Below, piece by piece: positions 40,001 through 53,829 of a stretch of 64,000 bases of DNA. Both the position numbers and the translations under genes were made by a program. A model generated the notes under the pieces. That model saw nothing but the letters and a program-made list of their open reading frames with translations. It did no database searches and was not told the origin of the DNA. Each line of letters opens with the position of its first letter. Position 1 is the first letter of the stretch. The stretch is from Mugil cephalus (Eukaryota > Chordata > Actinopteri > Mugiliformes > Mugilidae). Location: contig NC_061786.1 of assembly GCF_022458985.1 (NCBI RefSeq), forward strand, positions 23,673,474 through 23,737,473, read 5' to 3'.

Positions 40001-43000
40001 CTGCTGCTTATTCTACTGCTCTAGAGGTGCTTGTAAGGAATCACACAGGTTTTATGAAGCTTTTTGTACGTATAAATTACATGTTTCATTTCTAATTCTC
40101 TCCAGTTTTATTTCTTTCCCACGACTGATCCTCCTCTTTTTTTCACTACTTGAGTTTCTTTGGACTCTACTACTGTTACTGTTAGCATCAAGGCTAAGGT
40201 GAGCACATTTGAGTTTGTGATAAAGAGAGAGACCCTTTAGCAGGGACACACAGACAAACGCAAATTTGATGGAAACACGTTTGAGGCTCCAGTAGAACAA
40301 AATCCTGAACAAATTTAAATCTAGTTTGAGGACATGTCCAAGAAAAAGGGGAAGTCTGGTCACGCAAGGAGGCTAAGAAGAGCTACTATTAGCTGGGAGG
40401 CTAAGAAGAGCTACTATTAGCTGGGAGGCTAAGAAGAGCTACTATTAGCTGGGACGCTAGGAAGAGCTACTATTAGCTGGGAGGCTAAGAAGAGCTACTA
40501 TTAGCTGGGAGGCTAAGAAGAGCTAGTATTAGCTGGGAGGCTAGGAAGCTGGGTCTTTATTTCCAACCTACCAGAGTTTTCTTTGGACTCAGACTCAGAG
40601 TCGGAGGTTTCCGACGATTCGGACGTTTTTTCGGGCAGGTTTGGCAGCTGGGCGATGTCCATGGGCGTGTCTTTGTACTCAGGATTACTGTCAAGAAACA
40701 GAAAACCATTTTGTGGCAGAAGTAACAAACATTTATACCATTAAAGTGTCCAATAAATGAGGACAAATCCCTGTGGGGATGGTGCAAGGTGAATTTAATA
40801 GTCACAGGGAAAGAAAAGGAGTGAAATGTGGATGAAAATTTACGTTTTTTGATTTAAATTAGTTCAATTTACATCTGTAGTTGTGATTTTTGTTTCCTCT
40901 TTCATACGTTAAAGGGTCTGTGCTGCAGAGAGTGACATTTAACGGTATTTATTTGATACATTATCTGGTGATTGGGCCAAAAAACAGTCAACCAATCAAA
41001 AGTGAGGCTGGTTCATCTATAAAATATCTACAAATCTATTCATGGATATAAAAAGTTTAGTTTCGGGATCAGTTCTCTTTGGATTATTCATCTTTGTACA
41101 ACTTTGGTCACTATGGCGACAGAGCCGCGTTGACCTCTGACCTGAGGACGTAGTTGACCCAGATGATGTTCTTTTCGCTGGCGTTCTTGGCGTTGATGGC
41201 GATGGTGGCACTGGACTGGATCCAGATGTAGCCTCCATTCTTCTGGATCCAGCGGTAGTACTTCGTCACACACTGACCTTTGTTCATCACTGAGAGAGAG
41301 AGATGTACAAAGACATCAGTTATTTCATCACGGTGAGAAAACGAGGGGAGAAAACACGGCGGAAGGACGAGAGAAGAGGGGAAGCAGACATCAGATGTCA
41401 TGTGACAGCTGGCGGAGAGCTGCTCTGCTGCTGCCGTCATTAATCAGAGCGACGGATCCTCGCAAAATCAGGACAAAGTGTCTCCACTGATACAAACGTC
41501 GTGTTGTTCAGGACAGAGGATTAAACAGGAAGTAAACACCATGTTAAAGAAAACGTCCCAAGGTTGAATTGTGTGTACGTTGCCTCCTGTAGTGAGAGCT
41601 GAGCGTTGATGTTTTTAAAGGCAGCTCAAGACATTTTAGTTTGTAATTGATTATATCTATTTATTTATTTCATTATTACACAGGATAAGATGTTAGAATC
41701 TCTTGTGCCAAAGTCCCAGGCAGAACACATTTAGAAGCCCAGTCCAACGAAAAACCGACCAGCAGGCTAGCAGTCAGCTACCAGCTAGCAACCAACAAGA
41801 AGACACCACATACGTAGCTTAGCTAACGGACGTAGACAATATGCTGCATATCAGGCCACAAAAAACCAAGAGGGACCAGTGGAGACACATAAAGTATCAT
41901 CACACTCTGCAGGAAGGAGTTTTCTTTCCAGCTTCAAACAGCACATGAACCAAGCCAAGCATACGTTAGTCGGGGATTCTGCTAGCACTTGGGCTAACGC
42001 GGCTAACAGCTTGAGACAAACCAGGACAAACCAAGACAAAGACAAGCTGCCAATGCTGCTGCTAATATGTGTCCACTCCTGCAGCCACTGTTCACTGGGA
42101 GACACTGTTCTCAATAAGAAGCGTCAGCTCTCCTCTGGTTGGACAATGTCCACAAGTTAGTTTGTCTCCGTAGCAACAGGGACACATTCATGTGGACGCA
42201 TGGTGGACAAAGAAAGACACTAAACGTTGTTGAGGTGTTGAAACTGTCGCAGACAGAGCAGATAGATTCTCTGCTTTCTGGAGTCTGATCATCAACAATG
42301 AAACGTGATTAACAGAGATTAAAAATGATTGAGATTTAATCGCGATTAATCAAAATGAATCCACAGCAACAATGAGATTAATCCGATTAAACCTCTGAAT
42401 CCTTTGACAACTCTATTTTTTCCTTCTTTTAACTCATCACATATTGGATCTGATGATGATCCACAGTTAAAATGAGCTCCTCCGGCTGCAGTACCCTCCC
42501 CTCTCCACCAGATAGCGCTGTGTCACTGTAAGCCGAGCCTCTGGCCCCCAGGGAGGAGGTGCCCCCCACCCCAACCCCCCCAAACCCCTTTGCTCCACCC
42601 TGCGACAGCACGGCGGCAATAAATTTGGCTAAATTAACCACTAAATGGTTATCTCAAGCAATATGTATTGGCATTAATCAGGAGCCGCTCAAACAGAACC
42701 AGTCGGAGACGAGGAGCGAGGCCAGCTAAACTCATATCCTTCTCCTCCATTTAATTACGGACACAAATAGGTTTCTCCACGACAGAGAAGAAAGAGAGAG
42801 AAAGTCGGGGGGTGATTTATATTTAAAAAAAGAAAAAAAGAAAAAGGAGGCCAGTAATTAAAAACTATTAGAAACTAATAGCATTGTTTAAGACGACATC
42901 CCCGCGGCTGCAGTAATTGACTTTAGTTGGACGACTGGAGCTCAGTCGTTCTCTATTTGCCTATTCAAAGAAAGAGGGGGGGAAGGGGGGAGGGAAGGGG

Positions 43001-43126
43001 GGAGAGGGAGGGAGATAGAGGGGAAAATAACTTGTTTGCATGTTAAGGCAGAGATGGTGAGATCACGTCCCCTTGAATGTGACCTTGCTTTGTTTGTACA
43101 GCAGAGTAAATAACCGCACAATGGAT

Positions 43127-43183
<57 letters not shown>

Positions 43184-46100
43184 GCTGCAGGCCTCCAGAG
43201 AGTTGAGTCGTCGTCTCTCACATGTGAAACCACATCGCTGTCGTCAGCTCGTATTCTCTCCTCAGGACGCAGTAAAATAAATTAAACGTGATATAAAAAA
43301 TATAGAAATTAAATTATTTATAAATATATGAATTCGGTTCTGACTCTGACCTCCTTCATATAGTTGACTTTGGAGATTGTTGCGACAGTAAAGCTCCTAA
43401 AACCAGACGCATACTCTGTTCCTCCGGTCTCATGAAGAACTAAATGTAGTGGAGGAGGTTAAGACAGCGGTGATGGTGATGAAGACGAAGACGAAGGTGA
43501 TGAAGGTGAAGATGTGCAGCGTCAGTGCTGTAAATTGTATGTACAGGTGAGCACGCAAATTCCACATGTTACTGATGATGTGAAGGTAGCTCCCTTACTG
43601 CAGACCGTCCTCTACATCCTATACAGATACATACAGGTACATATAGATACATACAGATATATATAGATACACATAGATATATGCAGATACATGTGTTTAT
43701 ATGTAGATACATATAGACACACAGAGCTCTATACACACTGGAGGTGCAGTTACAGTGAAGTAAAAATGAGGTATAATGATGCTTTCAGGATTCTGCCTAA
43801 ACTTCCGAGGTGAACATGTGCAAGCTAAATGTATGTGAGCACTCATGTCTCCACTTTGTTTGCGGTGCTGAGGAGTTTTCAGTTTAAATTTATGTGCAGA
43901 TGATCCGACTGGTCTACGCTGAGTCTACGCTGAGTGAAACTAGACACTGTTCCTGGTTGTGGAAGCTCTGGAGTCATTGTTTGGAGGATTTTAGTTTAGT
44001 GCCGTGTTTACTGATGTCTGTGTTTACATGGACCACACCGGTGGAGAATAAAGTTAAAGTGTACGAGTGACAGCATCTATTTTTCAGACTCTGGCTTGAA
44101 GCTCATAACTTCACTGCTTTCTCCTGCACCTTATTTTATTTTATTTTATTTTTTTACATTTAAATTTTATTTTGTAGTAAATCTCATTAGATGCTCCAGG
44201 AGTAGTGAGACATTTGAGAAAGAAGTTGTGACTCAGTGTTTCTTCAGAATTGATTGATTTCAGATCGTGTTGTTAAAGGTCTTAACTCTCTATTTATCAG
44301 GTATGAACGTCTTAGAGGCCTCAGGTCTTTTAATGAAACCCAGGACGTCTGAAGACCTGAGGCCTGCACAGACTGGAGCCACCTTTTCTTTTCAGCTTTT
44401 ATTTTAATCTGTTTATTTATTTCTTGACTATTTAAATGTTTAGATGGTATTTTTATTCTGTTACCAACGTATTTTCATCCCTTTTACCAGTTTTTATTTA
44501 TGTGGAGATGTGGTTTTCTCCAGCCTCTTTTACTCAAACGACAGCGTTTCCACAGCTCTGGTTCTTTTTTAATGAATGCTGCTCCTGTTTGCTTCCCAGA
44601 TTATTCATTGTGTCCGTGTTGGGGAAGTGGAGGTGGATTATCGTATAAATCACTACATTTTAAATTTGCTAGATTTCATGTGTTTAACTGATGGACGATG
44701 CACCTACACTCAGCTCTGTCTGAATAAGAGAAGCTGGTAATGACTCAGGACCTCGGCTCAGTCCAGATTATTCTGACACAACCTGATTTAATTTTGATAA
44801 ATTATCAACGGATGTGTTGGTTCATTCATGAAAAAAAAAAAAAATCATTTTTACTTCAGAGCCTGTATTTTATTACTTTTTCTAGAGTAAAGGAGTCGAA
44901 TCAGTACTTTTACTTGTACTCAGTGTTGGGAATAATGCATTAGAAAAGTAATGTAATTACTGTATTATAATACAGTACTATAATGTAACTAAATACAGTA
45001 ATATTATAATGTGACTAAAGACAGTAATATTATAATGTAACTAAAGACAGTAATATTATAATGTAACTAAAGACAGTAATATTATAATGTAACTAAACTA
45101 AAGACAGTAATATTATGATGTAACTAAAGACAGTAATATTATGATGTAACTAAAGACAGTAATATTATAATGTAACTAAACTAAAGACAGTAATATTATG
45201 ATGTAACTAAAGACAGTAATATTATGATGTAACTAAAGACAGTAATATTATAATGTAACTAAACTAAAGACAGTAATATTATGATGTAATTAAAGACAGT
45301 AATATTATGATGTAACTAAAGACAGTAATATTATGATGTAACTAAACACAGTAATATTATGATGTAACTAAACTAAAGACAGTAATATTATGATGTAACT
45401 AAAGACAGTAATATTATAATGTGACTAAAGACAGTAATATTATGATGTAACTAAAGACAGTAATATTATGATGTAACTAAAGACAGTAATATGATAATGT
45501 AACTAAAGACAGTAATATTATGATGTGACTAAAGACAGTAATATTATAATGTGACTAAAGACAGTAATATTATGATGTAACTAAAGACAGTAATATTATG
45601 ATGTAATTAAAGACATTAATATTATGATGTAACTAAAGAAAGTAATATTATGATGTAACTAAAGACAGTAATATTATAATGTAACTAAAGACAGTAATAA
45701 GTAATAGATTACATTTAGCCCAACACTGCTCATTATATTAAACTGAAAGGTTTTAGTGCACGTCCCAGTCTGCTCTAGACCTCCACCCTCCTCTTCATCC
45801 CTCCATCTTTACATCACTCACTCGCTGATCGCCCACTAATGATGGAGAGAGAGAGAAAGAGAGGGAGGGGGCTGGAGGCTCGCCCCAGGCTGCAGGAGAT
45901 GAAAGGGCGTCTATTCCCTTTTAAAGTCCCTCCACTCCACTCTTCTCTTCTTCCATCGCTCTTGTTCTCCTTCTCTCTTTTGACTGTGTTCATCCCTCCA
46001 TCCTGCAGGTCATTTATCAGCACTTTAAAAAACTAAATACACAAAAACCTTCATGTTCATGGAGACGGAGGAGAGGAAGAAGAAAGAGATGGAGGAGGAG

Positions 46101-46222
46101 AAGAAGGTTTTTCTGGTGGTGATGAACCTGATGCTGTAGTTTCACTGTGTTTATACCTGAGTGGAAAGTTTCACAGGTTAGTGTGTGTCTGTTTGTGTGT
46201 GTGTGTATGTTTCCTTGTTTGT

Positions 46223-46279
<57 letters not shown>

Positions 46280-49200
46280 CATTAAAGGCTGTGTTGGTCC
46301 AGAGAGATGAGTTTCTGCTAAATCGCCTCCAGGCTTAAATCCACTGAGCTTCCTCGTCTCTCGTTCGCTGCCAAACATCCTCCCTCTCTTTCTCTCTTTC
46401 TCTCTCGCGACGTCTTTTTTTCTGTCCATGTTACAAAAACCCCTCAACTATTCTCTCCATCCCCGACTAAAGATAATCTTTCCCATTTATTTTCTAAACT
46501 CTTCCAGTTTATTTGTTGTTTCAGGTTTTTATTCCTGTTCTTGAGTCAAACACGTTTTATTCTGGAAGTTTTAAATGAATTCTGATCAACTCTGGAGACT
46601 AAACTAAGAAATTAAATGAAAATGAGCAGGAAAAGTTTCCGTTTTTCTTTCTCTGCAAAAACCTCAATGTTTGATGATGCGCTAATTTAATTTACATTCA
46701 CTCGTTTCTTTCAGCTGGTCAGAGAAAAGGATACGAACAACATTAGAGTTAATAGTTCAATACTTCACAAAATAACTCAAGTAATTTAATGAAACATGTA
46801 GCGTGGTGCAGCTTTAGTTACATGAGACAGTAGTAATATTCATTTCAATATGAATAGAGACTAAACTAAAAACGTCAATGAAAATGAGCAGAGAACGACT
46901 CTGACACGTTTTTCTCTTCAAACTTCATTTGTGAATAATCTGTCATTCCTGTACATTAAAGTCTGCCTATTAGCCTATTAGCCTGTTAGCCTGTTAGCCT
47001 ATTAGCCTGTTAGCCTATTAGCCTATTAGCCTGTTAGCCTGTTAGCTCGTGTACTGAGGTTCCTGTTGGTTTTAATATTTGTTGCATATTAATAATTATC
47101 ACATCAATCAGTAGTTTCTAATTTTTATTTTTTTACAGAGGAAAGAAGGAACTTCTAAAATCAACATTTCCTTTTCTTTCCAAAATGATCTGCACCTTAA
47201 TTCTCTTCTTCTTCTGTTCCCTCTTTCTTTGTCATCGTGTTTTCTTCTTCTTCTTCTTTCTTTAATAAAGGGTCTCGTCCTCTTTTGTCTCTGCACACGC
47301 CTCCATTTGTGAACCATCCACGGCAGCATCCATTTCTCGCCTGTATTTATTCTGGTCACTGCGTCTTTTCAGTTTTTATTTTTCTAAATTGAATGTGTTG
47401 TGTTTTTTTTTCTTTTTTCTTGCTAAGTTAACTTTTCTTTAATGTGTAAAATTCCCGTGCACATTGTACATTTGGCCAATGAAGAGATTGTGATTCTGAG
47501 AACATCAGCGTTTCTCTCCTTTCTCTCTCTGCAGACAAATCACTTCCCTCCGTCTCTTTGTGAGAAGCCGAGTCCTCTCTCTGTTCTCGGAGTGGAAACG
47601 AGGACAGATCGACTTTGAGATCTGACCCGAGCTAAGACCGGCTGTCAGCAGGTAATGATAGCGACTTAGAGAGCGACGCCTCTTCACAGAGAAGGGATCA
47701 CGGCTCGTCCTCCGCTTAAAAAGAAGCCTTTTAAAATTTAGATCCCTGCGGAGAGAACGAGATATCCCTCCAAAATACACCTTGATCGATTCCCTAACTA
47801 CCCGGCTCCTGCAGCAACGGGAGGACGAGAGCCGACGAGGAAATAAATCCCACAGAAGAATCAGAGGCCGGGAGGGAGGGAGCTCAGAAAGAGTTCTCTC
47901 TGGTGGAAATGTTGTAGAGTTAGTTTGAGAGTCACAGACAGAACCAGGACTCCAAGCTGGTAAAATATGAAAGTCTGTCACCAGACGTCATCTACAAGAG
48001 ATCAGAAGTGTCTGTTCTGGGGATTTTAGGCGTCATTAATATAACTACATTACCCAGGGGGCAACATGACAGCGCCGCTGAAGTGAAGCATTTAGAGCGC
48101 CCCCTGGTGGTTTGCATATAAGACCCGCCCCCTTCATATTAGTGGGCGGGACTAAAGTCACATCAGACACATTTTAAGGTATTTAATATAATGCTGATCT
48201 GCTCTGATCAGCCACAACATTATGACCCCCCACTAACAACATTCTACTCCCTGAGAAGGATTCGCTCATTCGCTGATGAGTCACCTGCACAATATGAGGG
48301 AGGTGGTCATAATGATATGCCTGATTGGTGCATTTTCAAGTTATTTGACGCTACAGGAAACAGGAAGTGACATCTAGATGATTGACAGTTGCCACGACAA
48401 CCTGTAAATAAGTCCCTGTGAACTAATGTCCTGCTGAAACGTTTCAGATCTGATCTGCTCTGCTTCTACCTGCAAAATAAAAATAAAAACACCCAACTCC
48501 ACCGATCTAAGACGAACAAGCTCAACTCTGTCTGTCAGCACCCAGTTAAATGGAAAGCTTCAACACATCTGCTGAAAGAATAAACGTAAGGAAGAAGAAG
48601 AAGCTGGGAATCATTAGAAAGCTTCTCTGAAATCAGCTTCCACACAATCAGCAGCCGGTTCATAAAAGCAGCAAATTAAAGCGCCGCAAAGAAAGAAAGA
48701 GCGATTTGAGAACAATCTGCCGGAGAGAAGGAGGAGGAGGAGGAGAAGAAGAAAAGCCATGCAGCAGCTCGCTGCCCCATAGCCATCCATTTCTGAAAGC
48801 CCCCCTTTCACGGAGGAAATTAATTTTGAAAGAGGAAGAATAAAAGGAGCAGCCGGGGTGACTGAAGGTGCTGTATTAGACTACGCTCGACTAAAAGCCA
48901 GTCATTTAAACCACCCTGACCTCCGTCCTCGCTGCACACAGACACGAATAATCTCCCTCAATACTGCACTTCCTCTCTTTTTGTGTTCTACACATCCTAC
49001 CTCCCCCCCCCCTCCTCCCCCTCCTCCCCCTGGTTCACGCTGACCCCGCCGGGCCACCGTAGAGTCACTTCCTGATTGCCACTCTGGATTTTCACAGCTC
49101 GGGAACTTCTGGGAGGTAATTGAAAAAGTTTCATGGAGCCTCGTGTTCATTAATAAATATGGAAGATGGAACCAAAGCTAGCAGAGCTCCCCCTGGTGGC

Positions 49201-52200
49201 TGGCTGCAGTATAGGTCATAAGCTCCACCCCCTCCATGTTAGTGGGCGGGACTTGAGTCAAACTAAAACACTAAAATAAATGACATTCATTTCAAGGATC
49301 GATTCAGTCATGTTCGATTTGTTGATGAATATTCAAGTCTTAGTTTCCTGCATTAGTCTCCACTTCCTCTCATTGGACAAACTGACGCCATTTTCCCGGA
49401 GATATAGGCCCCGCCCACACTTCCTCCAGACTCACTCATGTTTTCGTTTAATTAATACTGAGCTCGGTTCTACTGCCACCAAATACAAGGACTGGATTGT
49501 GCATTACACACTGAACGTCTTTTAAAAAATAAAAAAGTCTCTCGTGTTCCCATGGGAGCGGTTGGCATGGCAACTGGTGGTCATTATGTCACATCAAACA
49601 CACTAAACAAAAAACAACACATTGACACTTTCATCAACATTATATTAAAACACTGAATAAAACCTGACATGTATTTTCATGTTTTAGTCCCGCCCACTAA
49701 CATGGAGGGGGTGGAGCTTATGACCTTATACTGCTGCCTCCAGCCACCAGGGGGCGCTCTACTGGCTTTGGCTTCACTTTAGAGGAGCGGCTCCACCACA
49801 GCCCTGCAGCTCTGAGACCAGGATGATACGACTGTAGACGGGTACAGAGTCTAAACTGCAAAACTCACTGGTGGATAAAACATCCAGCCAATCACAAGAG
49901 ACGTTACAGAACATGTTCAATGAGAATTAATGATTAATGATGAAAGTCTCTAAATAAAGGGCCGTACTCACAGTCCAGGTGACTCTGTCTGATCCCCTCC
50001 ACGTCCTCGGCGTGAATGAACTGATAACATCTCTTCCCCACGATGTCCACGGGCGTCAGGTCCATGTAGTCGCTGATCCTGGAAAACACAAAGCACACAC
50101 TTCAGATCACATCCCTCAAACCAGACCATTAAAAAGTGTCTCCACATGCAGAGATCTGTGCAAATCAGCAGCAGCGCCACCATGTGGTCAGGACAATATT
50201 GTATCAGCTGCTGAAGGAAGGAAGGAAGGAAGGAAGGAAGGGAGGAAGGAAGTGAAGTCTCATTACATTTCCTGAGTTGATTCTAGTTCAGATTTACAAA
50301 CTGAGACCAGATCAGTGTTCACACCTGGACTCTAGAGACCAGATCAGGTCTGAATGAGTCAGTATTGATTGAGACGTCTCTACCTCTGGACACTAGTGGG
50401 TGGTCTCTCTCTCTGTCTCTCTCGTCCAGAGTAAAAAGTCTGATTCTGGGATTTAAAGTAAAAGCTAAAGACTCGACAAACAACAGAGACTGAAGCCGCT
50501 CTGCTAACACACACATCAGCGTTTAAAGGTTTAATTTGAACAAATTTGCCACAGGATAGACAGAACAATCTCCCTGGTCTCATTGTGATGGAGGCCGGGC
50601 AGGAGGAGGAGGAGGAGGAGGAGGAGGAGGAGGAGGGAGACTAATGTCTGGGAGGCAGATAACAGCACACTCTGTTCTTTAGAAAAACCCGTCGTCCCAT
50701 TTTCTCATTCTCTTAGAAACTCATCCTTAAAATGGGTCTGTAATAGCAGCGACGCTTTCTGTCGCTCCGCATTCAATATCATCATCTGCTGCACATTGTG
50801 TCCCTTTCTCCACCCACAAAAAAGCAATCTGTCTACTATCATTTCTTCCTCCTCTCTTTTTATGATAAAACATGAAGGCTTCTCCTTTTTTTCTGCCCTG
50901 ATATGAATCTCCTGGCTCGGTCGGCCGGTTAACTCCTGCCCAGATCCTGATGCCTATCAGCTTTATCTGGACAGAGCGAGGAGATAGATCCATCAGAGAC
51001 ACATTTTACTGTTAAACCGGGAGGATTGGGTCAGATTCCTCATGAATAAGAAGCTCCGACACGGGAGACAACTTTTTTCTTTTATTTATTTCTTTATTCT
51101 TGAACAGGAGGAGTGAGGCGTGAATGCAGAAGCAGCCGCTTTAAGAACCCCGGAGATTTTCTCCAAAGAAATAAAACTCAATTATAACAAATAAATATAT
51201 ATTTTAAATGGAAATGAAAAATGAATGTTTCTGCATTAAAATACTCATTCACTATATTATTACACTATAATCTGTCTGCACCTTCCCAGAACACGCTGCT
51301 TCTATGCTGCACTGCTCGACTTTATATATTTATATTTATTAATTAATTAATTAGAAGGTTTATTTTATATTTACTCTGCTACAGCTTCTTCATTCTTTTG
51401 TAATGTCCTGAAAAAATACAGAGAAAATGACAATAAAACTCTTTGAATCTTGATGTGTGAAGACTAACAAGCACAATTATTTACGTAAGTTAATATTTAA
51501 TATTCATTTATTTTATTATTCTTTAGTGTAATGTAATATTGTGTATATAGATTTTATTCATTTATTTATGCTGGTTACTTTATACGTTACATGTCTGTAC
51601 GTTGTTGATGCGACAGTAAAAGAGTTTGGGATGTAGCTGATGTATGTTCAAATTATGTGATGCTATAAAAACAGGAAGTGACATCATGATGATTAACAGT
51701 TACCATGACAACGCCTAAATAAGTGTGTAAGTGTGTGAAAGTGAAACCCCTTGAACATAAATCAGATCTAATTACCTGAATAAATGAATCGGAGGTGTAG
51801 CCCCGCCCACTGTCACGGACGAGGTGGAGCTTATATGAGCTCCACTAGTTTGGGCTTCATTTTAGAGGAGCTGTTCATTCTTTTTTCACCGTCCATGGCA
51901 TTAACGCACTTTTGGAGTTCATCTCTAGTGGTTGTTGGCAGAACTACAATTTCAGTGAAATTACCAAAACATTAACAATTACTGAAAAACTTGGGATAAT
52001 ATTTCTACAATTAAAAAATGTAAGAAAAGTTCCAACTGAATTTAGTGAAAACATAGAAATATAAAAGTGGCAAAAAACAAATGTTGACATTAATGCCATT
52101 AAATCTGTCGGACATATTGATTAAACTGTTATTAAATGTAAAGGTGTAAATAATTGTGTTATTTGATAAATGTATCTTTCAGGCATCTTTCTGCTTGGAG

Positions 52201-53610
52201 GCTACTAAACCAGGAACAGCTACTGTTATATTAACATTAACATTATAAAACTATTTTGTGTGTATTTTGTTTTTTACAGGTAGTATCTGTCAAGTCCCGC
52301 CCACTAACATGGAGGGGGTGGAGCCTATGACCTACACTGCAGTCTCCAGCCACCAGGGGGAGCTCTACTAGCTTTGCCTTCACTTTAGAGGAGCAGTCAT
52401 ACATTTATAAAACAAAAAACCTATCATGTGAGGAAGTTAAAAAATCTAATTCTATGTTTGTTTTACTAACAGGCATGAAATGAAATGAAGAAGTTAAACT
52501 GTAGTTTTGTTATTAAATGTCCCGTCTACCTGTTCTCACAGTACACGATCTTCAGGTCCATGTTGACCCGGGTGACGAACATCTGGCAGTCGATGCGGAC
52601 CTCGTTGATGGTGGGCGGGGGGAGGGCGTGGGCCACCACCACCATCCCCATGATCTGATTGGGCACGGAGCGGCTGTGCGTCAGCGCCATGCGGATCCGC
52701 AGACGGCCCGTGACGTGGATCACCTGGAGGGGAACGCAGATATGAGCAGGATCATCAATAAACATGGCGCCTTTATGAGAAGCCTCGTCTGCATTCCTGA
52801 CACCGGCCGACTCTCAACCCTCCACGGGTCCAGGGACCAGGTCTGGACACTTCATCTCAGGGAGGCTTAGGAGCATGTGGTTTTCATTCAGCCAATCAGG
52901 AGCGCGCTAGAAAACGGCTGCTATCATTAGCAGCAGAGCGTCTCTTTGTGTTTCTCTCTTCAAACCTGTACATAGAAATAATGTGATGTGATCAACCACT
53001 GGTCACGAAGCCGAACAAAATACGGATTAAAATATATCACGAACACTTTTGGGACAAATAAATGGAACAAAAAGATAAAAAATGAAAACATCTTTCCTCT
53101 TCAAAGCACATATCATGTAATTTAACAGTTTTATCACTTTTTATTGTACAGTGTGTAAACTGAGAGATTTAAGTCGTATGAGGCAGACGGTTACACTAGT
53201 TCCTCTACTTTTGTGCACATGAAATTTTCCAAACAAAATCAACAAGTTGATGGAAAATATTTCAGTCTGGACATAAAATACGGTCGGACCTGTCCCCCCC
53301 CCCACCCCGCCCCCTGCCCCAGCTAAAAAGCCCGTCCTTGTTCCAAACACCCCTAGCTAAAAGTAGCCTCCTACCCTCCTAGCGTGCCAGCTAACATTAT
53401 CGCTTCCTAGCTAATAGCAGCTCTTCCTAGCATCCTAACCTCCCAGCTAAACAAAGCTCCCTCTAGCTTACTAGCCTTACAGCTAACAGTAGCTCTGCCT
53501 AGCATCTTAGCTAATAGTAGCTTTGAACCCAGACTACTGCTTTGTCTCAGGTGTAGAACGTATGTACCAGCTGGTCATTGGCTGTTGTCTTTGTCCACGG
53601 CTACGACCAG

Positions 53611-53663
<53 letters not shown>

Positions 53664-53756
53664 GTATTGTGCAAATGTGTGTAGTAATATATGCATGCAT
53701 GTGTGTGTGAATATTTATGGCACCGTGATTTGCATGTGATTCCAGTCTGCCAGGTG

Positions 53757-53829
<73 letters not shown>

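Larger units (their letters stand above)
36367..40571 (-). other. npas3: npas3 last intron
   Basis: Contains TTA microsatellites, an hAT-like fragment, candidate conserved blocks and two arrays of the GCTAGGAAGAGCTACT minisatellite. Confidence 0.85.
41290..49971 (-). other. npas3: npas3 large intron between PAS-B exons
   Basis: An 8.7-kb GT/AG intron. It holds CA/GT microsatellites, a 26-bp satellite-like array, MITE and foldback copies and several complex blocks. No other gene recognised; 43200-44900 is plain AT-rich sequence with a TACATAYAGA repeat at 43618-43724. Confidence 0.85.

Noticed and set aside
39206..40553. CRISPR-like direct repeats
   Set aside because: Units are contiguous, imperfect and without unique spacers in a vertebrate gene; this is a minisatellite.
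46057..46138. Short + ORF starting [14 protein letters not shown]
   Set aside because: Low-complexity GGA/GAA repeat, too short, no family.
47505..47981. 158-codon minus-strand ORF in an NPAS3 intron
   Set aside because: No similarity to NPAS3 or any family I recognise, Arg/Ser-rich composition, and no splice sites that would place it in frame. Left as a non-coding candidate element.
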